From contig NZ_PQSQ01000075.1 of NCBI RefSeq assembly GCF_002920575.1, positions 1 to 40,332 on the forward strand: DNA of 40,332 bases, written 5' to 3'. Source of the stretch: Streptomyces sp. Ru73. Its GTDB lineage: Bacteria; Actinomycetota; Actinomycetes; Streptomycetales; Streptomycetaceae. The first letter of the stretch is position 1; each line of letters begins with the position of its first letter. Position numbers and translations under genes: made by a program. A model generated the notes under the pieces. The model worked only from the letters and a program-made list of their open reading frames with translations. It made no database searches and was not told the origin of the DNA. Of the stretch, positions 25,258-32,127 are shown piece after piece.

Positions 25258-25863
25258 ATGACGACCACAGCACAGCCGAGGACCGCGCGCCCGCACCGGG
25301 CGGAGCCGCCGCCCCTCGCCGCGCCGCCGGCCCCGCTCCACACTCCGCCGACCCCGCCGCAGATGCGGCGCGCGCTGGGCGCCTTCGCCACCGGGGTGAC
25401 CGTGGTGACGGGCCTGGACGGCGCCGGACCCGCCGGTTTCACCTGCCAGTCCTTCGCCTCGGTCTCCCTCGCTCCCCCGCTGGTGCTCTTCTGCGCCGAC
25501 CACCGGGGCCGCAGCTGGCCGCGGATCAGGGCCGCCGGCCGGTTCACGGTCAACGTACTGGCCGAGGACCAGACGGAGCTGTGCACACGCTTCGGGACGC
25601 CGGCGGGACGGAAGTACGAGGGCCTGGACTGGGACCTCTCCCCCTGGGGCACGCCGTCGCTGCGCGAGGTGCTGCTGCGGGTGCACGCCGAGATCACCGA
25701 CGTGCACGGCACCGGCGACCACGACGTGGTGATCGGGCGGGTCCTCGGGCTGGAACAGGGCCGCGAGTCCCGCCCGATGATCTTCCTGCGGGGACAGTTC
25801 GTCAGAACGGCGGCCGCCGGGCCGTTCTCGTCGGCACCGCGGCCGCCGGACCGGCCCTCGTGA
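25258..25863 (+). CDS. Flavin reductase-family (FMN-binding) protein
   Basis: A 201-residue flavin-reductase-like protein with the split-barrel FMN fold. A Pro/Ala-rich N-terminus of about 35 residues precedes RRALGAFATGVTVVTGLD, then GFTCQSFASVSLAPPLVLFC and FTVNVLAEDQTELCTRF. These are the conserved blocks of the reductase partner of two-component monooxygenases. It would supply reduced FMN or FAD to a monooxygenase that is not nearby. The ATG at 25258 has GAGG 8 nt upstream. The gene is a single unit after 227 bases that show no other gene. Confidence 0.85.
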   Translation: MTTTAQPRTARPHRAEPPPLAAPPAPLHTPPTPPQMRRALGAFATGVTVVTGLDGAGPAGFTCQSFASVSLAPPLVLFCADHRGRSWPRIRAAGRFTVNVLAEDQTELCTRFGTPAGRKYEGLDWDLSPWGTPSLREVLLRVHAEITDVHGTGDHDVVIGRVLGLEQGRESRPMIFLRGQFVRTAAAGPFSSAPRPPDRPS

Positions 25864-25876
25864 CGCGGACCGGCTC

Positions 25877-25925
25877 CGTGACGCACGCCGGACCGGCCCC
25901 GCCCCTCGTGACGCACGCCGGACCG
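25877..25925. repeat. Direct repeat in a convergent intergenic region
   Basis: CGTGACGCACGCCGGACCG occurs at 25877-25895 and again at 25907-25925, a 30-bp period. A degraded third copy overlaps the end of the flavin reductase gene near 25852-25872. It fills the gap before the PP2C gene end at 25933. Confidence 0.8.
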
Positions 25926-25932
25926 TGACCGC

Positions 25933-28080
25933 TCAGCCCACGGTCGCCGAGCCCTCCGGCTCCTGCCCCGCCGCCCCCGGCATCCGCGCGGCGATCACCG
26001 CGATGTCGTCGTTGCTGGTCTCGGCGGGCCCCGCGACCAGCTCACGGCAGAAGTCGTCCAGCGGCTCGCCGGCGAGCCGGGCCGCGTGCCGGCGCAGCCG
26101 CTCCAGCCCCTCGTCGATGTCCTCGTCGGGACGCTCGACCAGGCCGTCGGTGTAGAGCAGGACGATGCTGCCGGGCGGCAGCGGCTCGATCGCGCTCGCC
26201 CGCTCCTGGTCGGGGGCGAGCCCGCCGAGCATGATGTCCTGCGCCGCGTCCAGGAACCGCGCCTCGCCCCCGGCCGTGACCAGCAGCGGCGGCGGATGCC
26301 CCGCGACGCTGAAGTGCAGCTGCCAGGGCCCGCCCTCGGCACCCTCGATACGGGCGTACACACAGGTGGCGGTGCCCTCCTCGGTGGCGAGGATCTGGGT
26401 GCTCACATCCAGCCTGCGCAGGATGTCGCCGGGCGGCTCCTGCCGGTCGACGACCAGCCCGCGCAGCATGTTGCGCATCTTGCTCATGGCGACGGCGGCG
26501 GTCAGGTCGTGGCCCGCGACATCGCCGATGATCAGGGTGGTGGCGCCGTCGGGCAGCACGAAGGAGTCGTACCAGTCGCCGCCGACCTCGTCGGCACGGG
26601 AGCTGGGCAGATAGCGGGCGACGATCTCCAGGCCGTCGACCAGCGGCGGATCGGTCAGCAGGCTCCGCTGCAGCGCGAGGGCGATGCGCTGGGTGTGGCG
26701 CAGCTCCAGCGAGGTGCTGAAGACCGGCACCGACTGGTCCAGTACGGCCCGGACGAGGCGGAGGTCGTCGCGCGCGAACCTCTCCCGCTCACCGCAGGCG
26801 TAGACGGCGACCACCGCGTGGACGCTGCCCGCCACCGTCACGGGGAACATGACCACGTCGTGCACGCCCGCCGCCTCCGCCCACGGCGCGACGCCCGGCG
26901 GCACCGCCTCGGGCGGCACGGGCCCCGGCCCGAGCCGGCGGTGGATCGGGCGGCGCTCGCGGATGGCCTGGGCGAAGGCCGAGCCGGGCAGCACCCGCTC
27001 GGGGGCCAGCGGTGCCATGGGCCCGTGCAGCCCGTCCCGGAGGGTGGCGGAGATCCGGTGGATGATCCCCGACTCCCGCTCGGCCCCGGGCTCGCTCTCG
27101 GGGAAGAGGTACACCCCGCAGGCGTCGGCCAGCTCCGGCACGATCACCCGGCCCACGGCCGCGAAGGCACGGTCGGCGCGTGCCGACTCGGTGACCGCCG
27201 CCGAGGCGCGGGCGAGCAGTTCCTTGCGGCGGTCCGCCTGCCACTGCTCCTCGACGTCGGAGCAGGCCCCGACCCACTCAACGACCCGGCCGAACTCCTT
27301 GATCGGGACGGCACGCAGCTCGCAGTGCCGGTAGCAGCCGTCCTTGTTCCGCAGCCGGAAGCGGTGCTGGAACAGCTCCGGCACCTCCCGGACGGCGCGC
27401 TGCCACGCCTCGGCGAGCGCGGCCCGGTCCTCGGGGTGCGCGGTGTCCAGCCAGCCGTGGCCGCGCAGCCGCTCCCACGGCAGTCCGGTGACCTCGGTCC
27501 AGCCGGGGCTGCCCTCGATGAGCCGGCCGTCGCGGTCGCTCACCGACACCTTCTGCGCGCCGGCCGCGACCAGGCTCTGGTACCGCTGGAGGACGCGGAG
27601 CCGCTTGTCGGACAGCAGCCGGGCGCGTTCCTTGGCGGTCACCTCGCCGGTGACCTCCATGGCGACCAGCAGCACGCCCAGCTCGTCGGGGGTGCCGGTC
27701 CGCCCGGCGGGGGCGGCCCGGGAGACGCTGAGGCTGAACCAGCGGTCCCGTACCTCGCCCTGTCCGTCCTCCAGGCGCACCGGGCGGTTGGGCCCGAACT
27801 GGGCCGGCTTCCCGGTGCGGTACACCTCGTCCAGTACGGTGAAGTGTTCCCGCGGCTGGAGGTCGGGCAGGGCTTCCCGGGCCGGCACGCCGAGCGGCCG
27901 GTCGCCGAAGAGCCGCCGGTAGACGGCGTTGGTGTAGACGAGTACGTGCTCGGGCCCGCGGAAGACGGCCACGGCCACCGGCGCCGGGTCGAACACGTCC
28001 AGGGCCGGAATGACCGGCGGTTTCGCGGCGGGCTCGCCCGGCGGGCCCGTGCCGGTCCCGTGCGGCTGCTCAGTCACCAT
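25933..28080 (-). CDS. PAS-PAS-GAF-PP2C (SpoIIE/RsbU-type) serine phosphatase
   Basis: A 715-residue soluble sensor phosphatase. An N-terminal PAS domain (about 25-150) includes VYTNAVYRRLFGDRPLG. A second PAS (about 175-285) has WTEVTGLPWERLRGHGWLDT and the usual PAC segment. A GAF domain lies at about 290-470, and a PP2C domain at about 490-705. The manganese-site aspartates are in ADEVGGDWYDSF, IIGDVAGHD and the ETSNDDIAVIAAR end. Such proteins dephosphorylate anti-anti-sigma (STAS) factors; a STAS gene lies about 1 kb away. The ATG at 28080 was chosen over a GTG at 28095. No kinase (HATPase) domain is present. Confidence 0.92.
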   Translation of the reverse strand: MVTEQPHGTGTGPPGEPAAKPPVIPALDVFDPAPVAVAVFRGPEHVLVYTNAVYRRLFGDRPLGVPAREALPDLQPREHFTVLDEVYRTGKPAQFGPNRPVRLEDGQGEVRDRWFSLSVSRAAPAGRTGTPDELGVLLVAMEVTGEVTAKERARLLSDKRLRVLQRYQSLVAAGAQKVSVSDRDGRLIEGSPGWTEVTGLPWERLRGHGWLDTAHPEDRAALAEAWQRAVREVPELFQHRFRLRNKDGCYRHCELRAVPIKEFGRVVEWVGACSDVEEQWQADRRKELLARASAAVTESARADRAFAAVGRVIVPELADACGVYLFPESEPGAERESGIIHRISATLRDGLHGPMAPLAPERVLPGSAFAQAIRERRPIHRRLGPGPVPPEAVPPGVAPWAEAAGVHDVVMFPVTVAGSVHAVVAVYACGERERFARDDLRLVRAVLDQSVPVFSTSLELRHTQRIALALQRSLLTDPPLVDGLEIVARYLPSSRADEVGGDWYDSFVLPDGATTLIIGDVAGHDLTAAVAMSKMRNMLRGLVVDRQEPPGDILRRLDVSTQILATEEGTATCVYARIEGAEGGPWQLHFSVAGHPPPLLVTAGGEARFLDAAQDIMLGGLAPDQERASAIEPLPPGSIVLLYTDGLVERPDEDIDEGLERLRRHAARLAGEPLDDFCRELVAGPAETSNDDIAVIAARMPGAAGQEPEGSATVG

Positions 28081-28111
28081 CACGCCCACTTCCACCTCGC
28101 CTAAGGCTCAG

Positions 28112-28130
28112 TGTTACGCAATCCATAACA
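28112..28130. promoter_or_regulatory. Inverted repeat in the PP2C/kinase divergent region
   Basis: TGTTA (28112-28116) and TAACA (28126-28130) are perfect 5-bp arms around a 9-nt centre (GTTACGCAATCCATAAC overall). It lies in the AT-rich part of the 199-bp divergent gap, about 30-50 bp before the PP2C start. It is a candidate operator; no regulator can be named. Confidence 0.4.
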
Positions 28131-28279
28131 TTTTGGACGATCAACGGCGGTGAACGGGTGGGCCGTGCCGCCTGCCGCCCCGCCGGACGGGCCGCCGGCG
28201 CCGCTTCCGGCCGGCCGGAAATCGCCGGCCGGGCCCACGGCGGCCCCGGCCGTCCGGCGTCCGCTGGCAGGATGCCGGC

Positions 28280-29143
28280 ATGACCGACCATCCGCTGCTG
28301 GGAGCGTCCGAGGTGCCTGCCGTCGAGCCGTATCTCGCCCGGGTGGGCGAGGTGTTCGCCGCCGGGCCGGTCCATGACTCGGGCTGCCGGACGTACGGCG
28401 TACGGCTGCCGGACGGGGAGCGCTGGTGCGTGAAGGAGCCGCTGACGGACGCGGCGCAGCGGTCGCTGGACAGCGGCTGGGAGTTCCACCGGGCGGTGCG
28501 GCACCCCGCCATCGTCCCGCAGATTCACCGGCTGCGGGCCGGCGGCCGGACCGCAGCCGTGCTGCCCTGGCGGGACGGCGAGTCGCTGTACCACCGTTCT
28601 CCGTCCGCCGCACCCGGGGAGCGGCCCGGCGGCGCGCTGGCGCGGTTCCGTGCCCTGCCCGTGGCGCGGGTGCTGGCGGCGCTGGACCGCATCCTGGACG
28701 CGCACCTGGCGGTGGAGCGGGCCGGGTACGTCGCGGTGGACTTCTACGACGGCGCGGTGCTGTACGACTTCGCGTCCCACACGCCGCACCTCATCGACCT
28801 GGACGAGTACCGCCGCGGTCCGTTCGCCGTGCAGGCGGACCGGCTGCCGGGGTCGCGGCGGTTCATGGCGCCGGAGGAGTGGGTGCGCGGCGCGGTCATC
28901 GACGTCCGGACGACCGTGTACGTGCTCGGGCGGACGGCGCGGCTGCTGCTGGACGCGGGCGACGAGGAGCGGGCCTGGCGCGGCACGCGGCGGCAGCGCG
29001 CGGTGATCACGCGGGCCACGTGTGCCGATCCGCCGCACCGCTACACGAGCGTGCGGGAGTTCGTCGCGGAGTGGCGCGCGGCGAGCGGCCGGGAGGCCGA
29101 CGAGGCCCACGCACCCCTTGGCGGCGGGGAGTTGATGCATTAA
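28280..29143 (+). CDS. Protein-kinase-like protein
   Basis: A 287-residue single-domain protein with a divergent protein-kinase fold. Lys52 (RWCVKEP) fits the ATP lysine and Glu68 (GWEFHRA) its helix-C partner. GYVAVDFYDGAVLYDF stands where the HRD catalytic loop is expected, with Asp154 as candidate base. HLIDLDEY (Asp173) replaces DFG, and FMAPEE is the APE motif. The glycine-rich loop is weak. There is no membrane segment or sensor domain, unlike Pkn/PASTA kinases. It may phosphorylate a protein or small molecule. Its neighbours are a PP2C phosphatase and a STAS protein. The start rests on an ATG 19 nt after the last plausible stop in the gap. Confidence 0.75.
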   Translation: MTDHPLLGASEVPAVEPYLARVGEVFAAGPVHDSGCRTYGVRLPDGERWCVKEPLTDAAQRSLDSGWEFHRAVRHPAIVPQIHRLRAGGRTAAVLPWRDGESLYHRSPSAAPGERPGGALARFRALPVARVLAALDRILDAHLAVERAGYVAVDFYDGAVLYDFASHTPHLIDLDEYRRGPFAVQADRLPGSRRFMAPEEWVRGAVIDVRTTVYVLGRTARLLLDAGDEERAWRGTRRQRAVITRATCADPPHRYTSVREFVAEWRAASGREADEAHAPLGGGELMH

Positions 29144-29174
29144 TCTGCCGCACGAAACGGTGCATTAATGCATC
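29134..29174. promoter_or_regulatory. Pair of AT-rich palindromic sites
   Basis: TGCATTAATGCA (29161-29172) is a perfect palindrome. A near copy, GATGCATTAATC (29134-29145), lies 26 bp to the left and overlaps the kinase-like gene's TAA stop. They resemble a two-site operator, yet the flanking genes converge here, so no promoter is expected. An AT-rich helix of this kind would be a poor terminator. Confidence 0.6.
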
Positions 29175-29207
29175 GAGGAGGGGTGCGCGCACCGCGGCGG
29201 CGTCCGG

Positions 29208-29594
29208 TCAGGCGATGGCGTCGTCGGACGTCGGGTTCAGGGGGTCGAGCGCGGAGAGCAGATCGGGATGGATCTCGAAGGAGTCGAGCAGGCCGGTCAG
29301 GCGCAGCACACGGACGACGCAGGCGCTGTCCTCGTCCGAGATGATGCGCAGGCGCCCCTCGCGGGCGAGTATCCGCAGCCGCGCCCGGCACAGCAGCGAG
29401 AGCCCGCAGCAGTCCATGAAGGTCACCCGGCGCAGGTCGACGACCAGGTCGGGCCGGCCGGTGCTGGTGAGCACGTCCATCCGGTCGGCCAGGCTGATCT
29501 TCGCCAGAATGTCCAGCTCCCCGCAGAGTTCGACGACCGTGGTGGTTCCCACGGCCCGTTCACGGCCCCCGAAGGACCGCCTCTCTTCGGCCAT
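29208..29594 (-). CDS. STAS-domain anti-sigma-factor antagonist-like protein
   Basis: About 128 residues forming a single STAS domain (about 16-115): VVELCGELDILAKISLADRM, LVVDLRRVTFMDCCGLSLL, then VLRLTGLLDSFEI. STAS anti-anti-sigma factors bind an anti-sigma kinase and are switched off by phosphorylation of a Ser or Thr in the D-S-S-G loop. Here that loop reads DCCG (Asp61-Gly64), so both usual hydroxyl positions are cysteine and the normal switch is absent. The start is uncertain: ATG at 29594 or GTG at 29606, neither with a strong ribosome site. The window holds no HATPase anti-sigma gene. Confidence 0.85.
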   Translation of the reverse strand: MAEERRSFGGRERAVGTTTVVELCGELDILAKISLADRMDVLTSTGRPDLVVDLRRVTFMDCCGLSLLCRARLRILAREGRLRIISDEDSACVVRVLRLTGLLDSFEIHPDLLSALDPLNPTSDDAIA

Positions 29595-30167
29595 CCCCGT
29601 CCCCACTTCACTGTTCGGCCGAGGCGCGCGACTGCGCCGTACACCGGCGATGGAGGCGTGCGGAGGTGGGGGACACCCGCGGAGTAAGGTCTGCGACGAC
29701 CACCGTCAGCGTTCGGGAATCCGCGCCGTGCCGGCCGTCGGCAGGGTCCGGGTCTCGGCCGGTCCGTTACGTGTGAATACGGTGTACCCGGCTCTGCTGG
29801 CCCGAGTCAACAACTTGGTTGTACCGGAAAGTTGTTGGCCCCCTTCCACCACTCTTCGCCACCCCTCGCCCTCCCTCCCCGGCCCGTGTGCACGACGGGA
29901 AGGTCCGCGCGGGCACCGAAGGTCCCGTACGGAGGCTGCGGCCGGCGCTCCGTCGGCCCCGCCGCCCCGCGTCGCATGGCGCGAATCGTCACCACTCGGG
30001 TGATTACCACCGCTCTCCCGGGGCACCCGGCGTCCCTGGAGGCGCCGGTACTCACCCGGTCGCGCGACCGGACCCCCGGCCCGATGGCGGGCGGTGGGGG
30101 TGCGTGCCAGCGTGTCCAGGGGTGGCGTCGCCACCGGGCCCCTGCTGCCGATATTGCGAGGACCGTG
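29595..30167. other. Long intergenic region upstream of the STAS and NDH-2-like genes
   Basis: About 570 bases without a credible gene; open frames here lack family resemblance and ribosome sites. It contains the CAACAACTT inverted repeat (listed separately). On the minus strand there is a possible weak promoter for the STAS gene: TTGACT (29810-29805), 18 bp, TACACC (29786-29781). The last 150 bases lead to GAGGA just before the NDH-2-like start. Confidence 0.5.
29808..29837. promoter_or_regulatory. Inverted repeat, candidate operator
   Basis: CAACAACTT (29808-29816) and AAGTTGTTG (29829-29837) are perfect 9-bp arms with a 12-nt centre. A smaller dyad, CAAC-N3-GTTG (29811-29821), is nested at the left. 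The repeat overlaps the candidate -35 of a minus-strand promoter toward the STAS gene. The regulator is unknown. Confidence 0.55.
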
Positions 30168-31526
30168 ATGGAACGACCCAGAGTGCTGATCGTGGGCGGC
30201 GGTTTCGCCGGAGTCGAATGCGCCCGCGCCCTGGAGCACGGCCTGGAGGCCCGCGAGGCCGAGCTGACGCTGGTCTCCCCCACCAACTACCAGCTGTACC
30301 TGCCACTGCTGCCGCACCTGGCGGCCGGCGTGGTCACCCCCCAGTCCATCGCCCCGTCGCTGCGCCGCATCCTGCGCAGGACCCGGCTCGTGCCGGGCGG
30401 TGTGATCGGGGTGGACACCGCCAACAAGGTCTGCACGGTCCGCCAGATCACCGGCGACACCGTCAACCTGTCCTACGACCACCTCGTGCTGACTCCCGGC
30501 TCGGTCACCCGGACCTTCGACATCCCGGGCCTGACCGAGCACGCGCTCGGCATGAAGACGCTGGCCGAGGCCGCGTACATCCGCGACCACGTCATCGCGC
30601 AGCTCGACATCGCCGCGTGCTGCGCCGACCCGGCCGAGAAGGCGGCGCGGCTGCAGTTCGTGGTGGTCGGCGGCGGTTACGCGGGCACCGAGACGGCCGC
30701 GTACCTGCAGCGGCTGACCAGTGCGGCGATCGAGCGGTACGCGGGCCGCATCGAGCCGGGCGAGGTCAAGTGGCACCTGATCGACATCGCGCCGCGGCTG
30801 ATGCCCGAACTGGGCGAGCGGCTCGGCACCAAGGCCATGGAGCTGGTGCAGAAGCGCGGCATGGAGGTCTCGCTCGGCGTGTCGGTCAAGTCGGTCACCG
30901 AGGACACCGTGACCCTGACCGACGACCGGGTACTGCCCTGTCACACCCTGATCTGGACCGCCGGCGTGGCCGCGAGCCCGCTGATCGGCACGCTCGGCGC
31001 GGAGACCGTGAAGGGCCGGCTTGCGGTGCACGCCGACCTGTCCGTGCCGCGCATGCCCGGCGTCTGGGCCTGCGGCGACGCCGCCGCCGTGCCGGACATC
31101 ACCAAGGAGGGCGGCGCGGTCTGCCCGCCCACGGCGCAGCACGCGCAGCGGCAGGGCAAGCACGCCGCGCGGAACATCATCGCCTCGCTCCGCGGCCGGC
31201 TGTGCACGCCGTACAAGCACAAGGACCTGGGGCTGGTGGTCGACCTCGGCGGCATCGACGCCGTGTCGCGGCCGCTGGGCAAGGAACTGGTCGGGCTGCC
31301 CGCGCAGGTCGTGGCGCGCGGCTATCACCTGATGGCGCTGCGTACCGGTACCGCGCGGTTCCGCACCGTCGCGAACTGGCTGCTCAACGCCACGGCGGGT
31401 GACGACTTCGTACGGACCGGGTTCCAGTCGGGGCGGGACGCGACGCTGCGGGACTTCGAGCGCACGGACGTCTACATCTCGCCGGACGACGTACGGGCAC
31501 GGGCCGGCGGGCGCAGCTCCGGCTGA
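30168..31526 (+). CDS. Type II NADH dehydrogenase-like FAD oxidoreductase
   Basis: A 452-residue pyridine-nucleotide-disulphide-type flavoprotein. The FAD loop is VLIVGGGFAGVECARAL at the N-terminus. The NAD(P) loop, FVVVGGGYAGTETAAYL, lies near residue 165. The GVWACGDAAAVPD block binds the FAD pyrophosphate. Together with the TNYQLYLPLLPHLAAG segment this matches NDH-2 and related NAD(P)H:quinone reductases at the membrane face. There is no N-terminal export signal; the C-terminus has amphipathic helices that could touch the membrane. The ATG at 30168 has GAGGA about 7 nt upstream. It stands alone. Which quinone or other acceptor it uses cannot be read from sequence. Confidence 0.88.
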   Translation: MERPRVLIVGGGFAGVECARALEHGLEAREAELTLVSPTNYQLYLPLLPHLAAGVVTPQSIAPSLRRILRRTRLVPGGVIGVDTANKVCTVRQITGDTVNLSYDHLVLTPGSVTRTFDIPGLTEHALGMKTLAEAAYIRDHVIAQLDIAACCADPAEKAARLQFVVVGGGYAGTETAAYLQRLTSAAIERYAGRIEPGEVKWHLIDIAPRLMPELGERLGTKAMELVQKRGMEVSLGVSVKSVTEDTVTLTDDRVLPCHTLIWTAGVAASPLIGTLGAETVKGRLAVHADLSVPRMPGVWACGDAAAVPDITKEGGAVCPPTAQHAQRQGKHAARNIIASLRGRLCTPYKHKDLGLVVDLGGIDAVSRPLGKELVGLPAQVVARGYHLMALRTGTARFRTVANWLLNATAGDDFVRTGFQSGRDATLRDFERTDVYISPDDVRARAGGRSSG

Positions 31527-31587
31527 CCGGTGCCGGGCCGGCCGGCGGCCGGGAGCGGCAGCCGGAGCGGCACGGCCGGGCGGGGCC

Positions 31588-31962
31588 TCAGTCCTGCCCG
31601 GCCGCGTCGTCCGCCGGGAGGTCGCGGGCGCCCAGCCGGAGGTGCTCGATGTGGTAAACGGCCTCGTCCAGGAGCTGCGCGACGTGGTTGTCGTAGAGGC
31701 TGTAGACGATGCGGCGGCCCCGGCGGGCGCCGGTGACCAGGCCGAGCGCGCGCAGCAGCCGCAGCTGGTGCGAGACGGCCGACTGCTCCATGCCCACGGC
31801 TTCGGCCAACTCCCCCACCGGGCAGGCGCCCTGGCGGAGCCGCGTGAGGATCATCAGGCGTGACGGCGTGGCCAGCGCCTGCAGCGTGGCGGCGATGGTC
31901 GCGGCGGACTCCGCGTCCAGGTGCTCGGCCGGCGTGACCCGGGCGTCGACTCCATGTCCCAT
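31588..31962 (-). CDS. nmtR: NmtR-like ArsR/SmtB nickel/cobalt sensor repressor
   Basis: A 124-residue ArsR-family repressor. The winged helix (about 25-90) has TPSRLMILTRLRQGACPVGE and MEQSAVSHQLRLLRALGL. It matches M. tuberculosis NmtR closely: the N-terminus is MGHGV, giving the Gly2/His3 metal site. Asp91, His93, His104 and His107 (SLYDNHVAQLL and AVYHIEHLRLG) fall at the same numbers as the NmtR nickel/cobalt ligands. Apo-protein should repress, and metal binding release. It is divergent from a P1B-4 ATPase, as nmtR is from ctpJ, with two palindromes between. The ATG at 31962 has only a weak ribosome site. Confidence 0.92.
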   Translation of the reverse strand: MGHGVDARVTPAEHLDAESAATIAATLQALATPSRLMILTRLRQGACPVGELAEAVGMEQSAVSHQLRLLRALGLVTGARRGRRIVYSLYDNHVAQLLDEAVYHIEHLRLGARDLPADDAAGQD

Positions 31963-31988
31963 GCGCCCATCGTAACGACCAGCATATT

Positions 31989-32002
31989 TGAAGACCTCTT
32001 CA
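31989..32002. promoter_or_regulatory. NmtR-type operator 1
   Basis: TGAAGA-CC-TCTTCA has perfect 6-bp arms. It is the reverse complement of the core of the second site, whose centre lies 48 bp away. Located 26 bp upstream of the nmtR start, it should mediate autoregulation. Confidence 0.75.
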
Positions 32003-32026
32003 TGTATTCGGCTATGGTGGCGTCGA

Positions 32027-32060
32027 CACGTACGCATGAAGAGGTCTTCATGCGTACGTG
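32027..32060. promoter_or_regulatory. NmtR-type operator 2: 34-bp inverted repeat
   Basis: Perfect 16-bp arms, CACGTACGCATGAAGA (32027-32042) and its reverse complement (32045-32060), flank a GG centre. The inner TGAAGA-GG-TCTTCA matches the first site. It lies about 70 bp upstream of the ctpJ start. The outer arms go well beyond a normal ArsR 12-2-12 site. Confidence 0.8.
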
Positions 32061-32127
32061 GGTCTGTCCCCGTCCGTACCCGCCGTGCGCGCCGCCCCGC
32101 GCACGTCTCCGCCCCGAGGTGTCCCCC

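Noticed and set aside
29807..30286. Minus-strand ORF in the gap before the NDH-2-like gene
   Set aside because: Its translation is Ser/Arg/Pro-rich without motifs, it lacks a ribosome site, and it runs antisense into the flavoprotein start.
31921..32127. ctpJ starting upstream at 31921
   Set aside because: That would place the start inside nmtR and run through both operators. The ATG at 32128 has a ribosome site and begins the recognisable protein.
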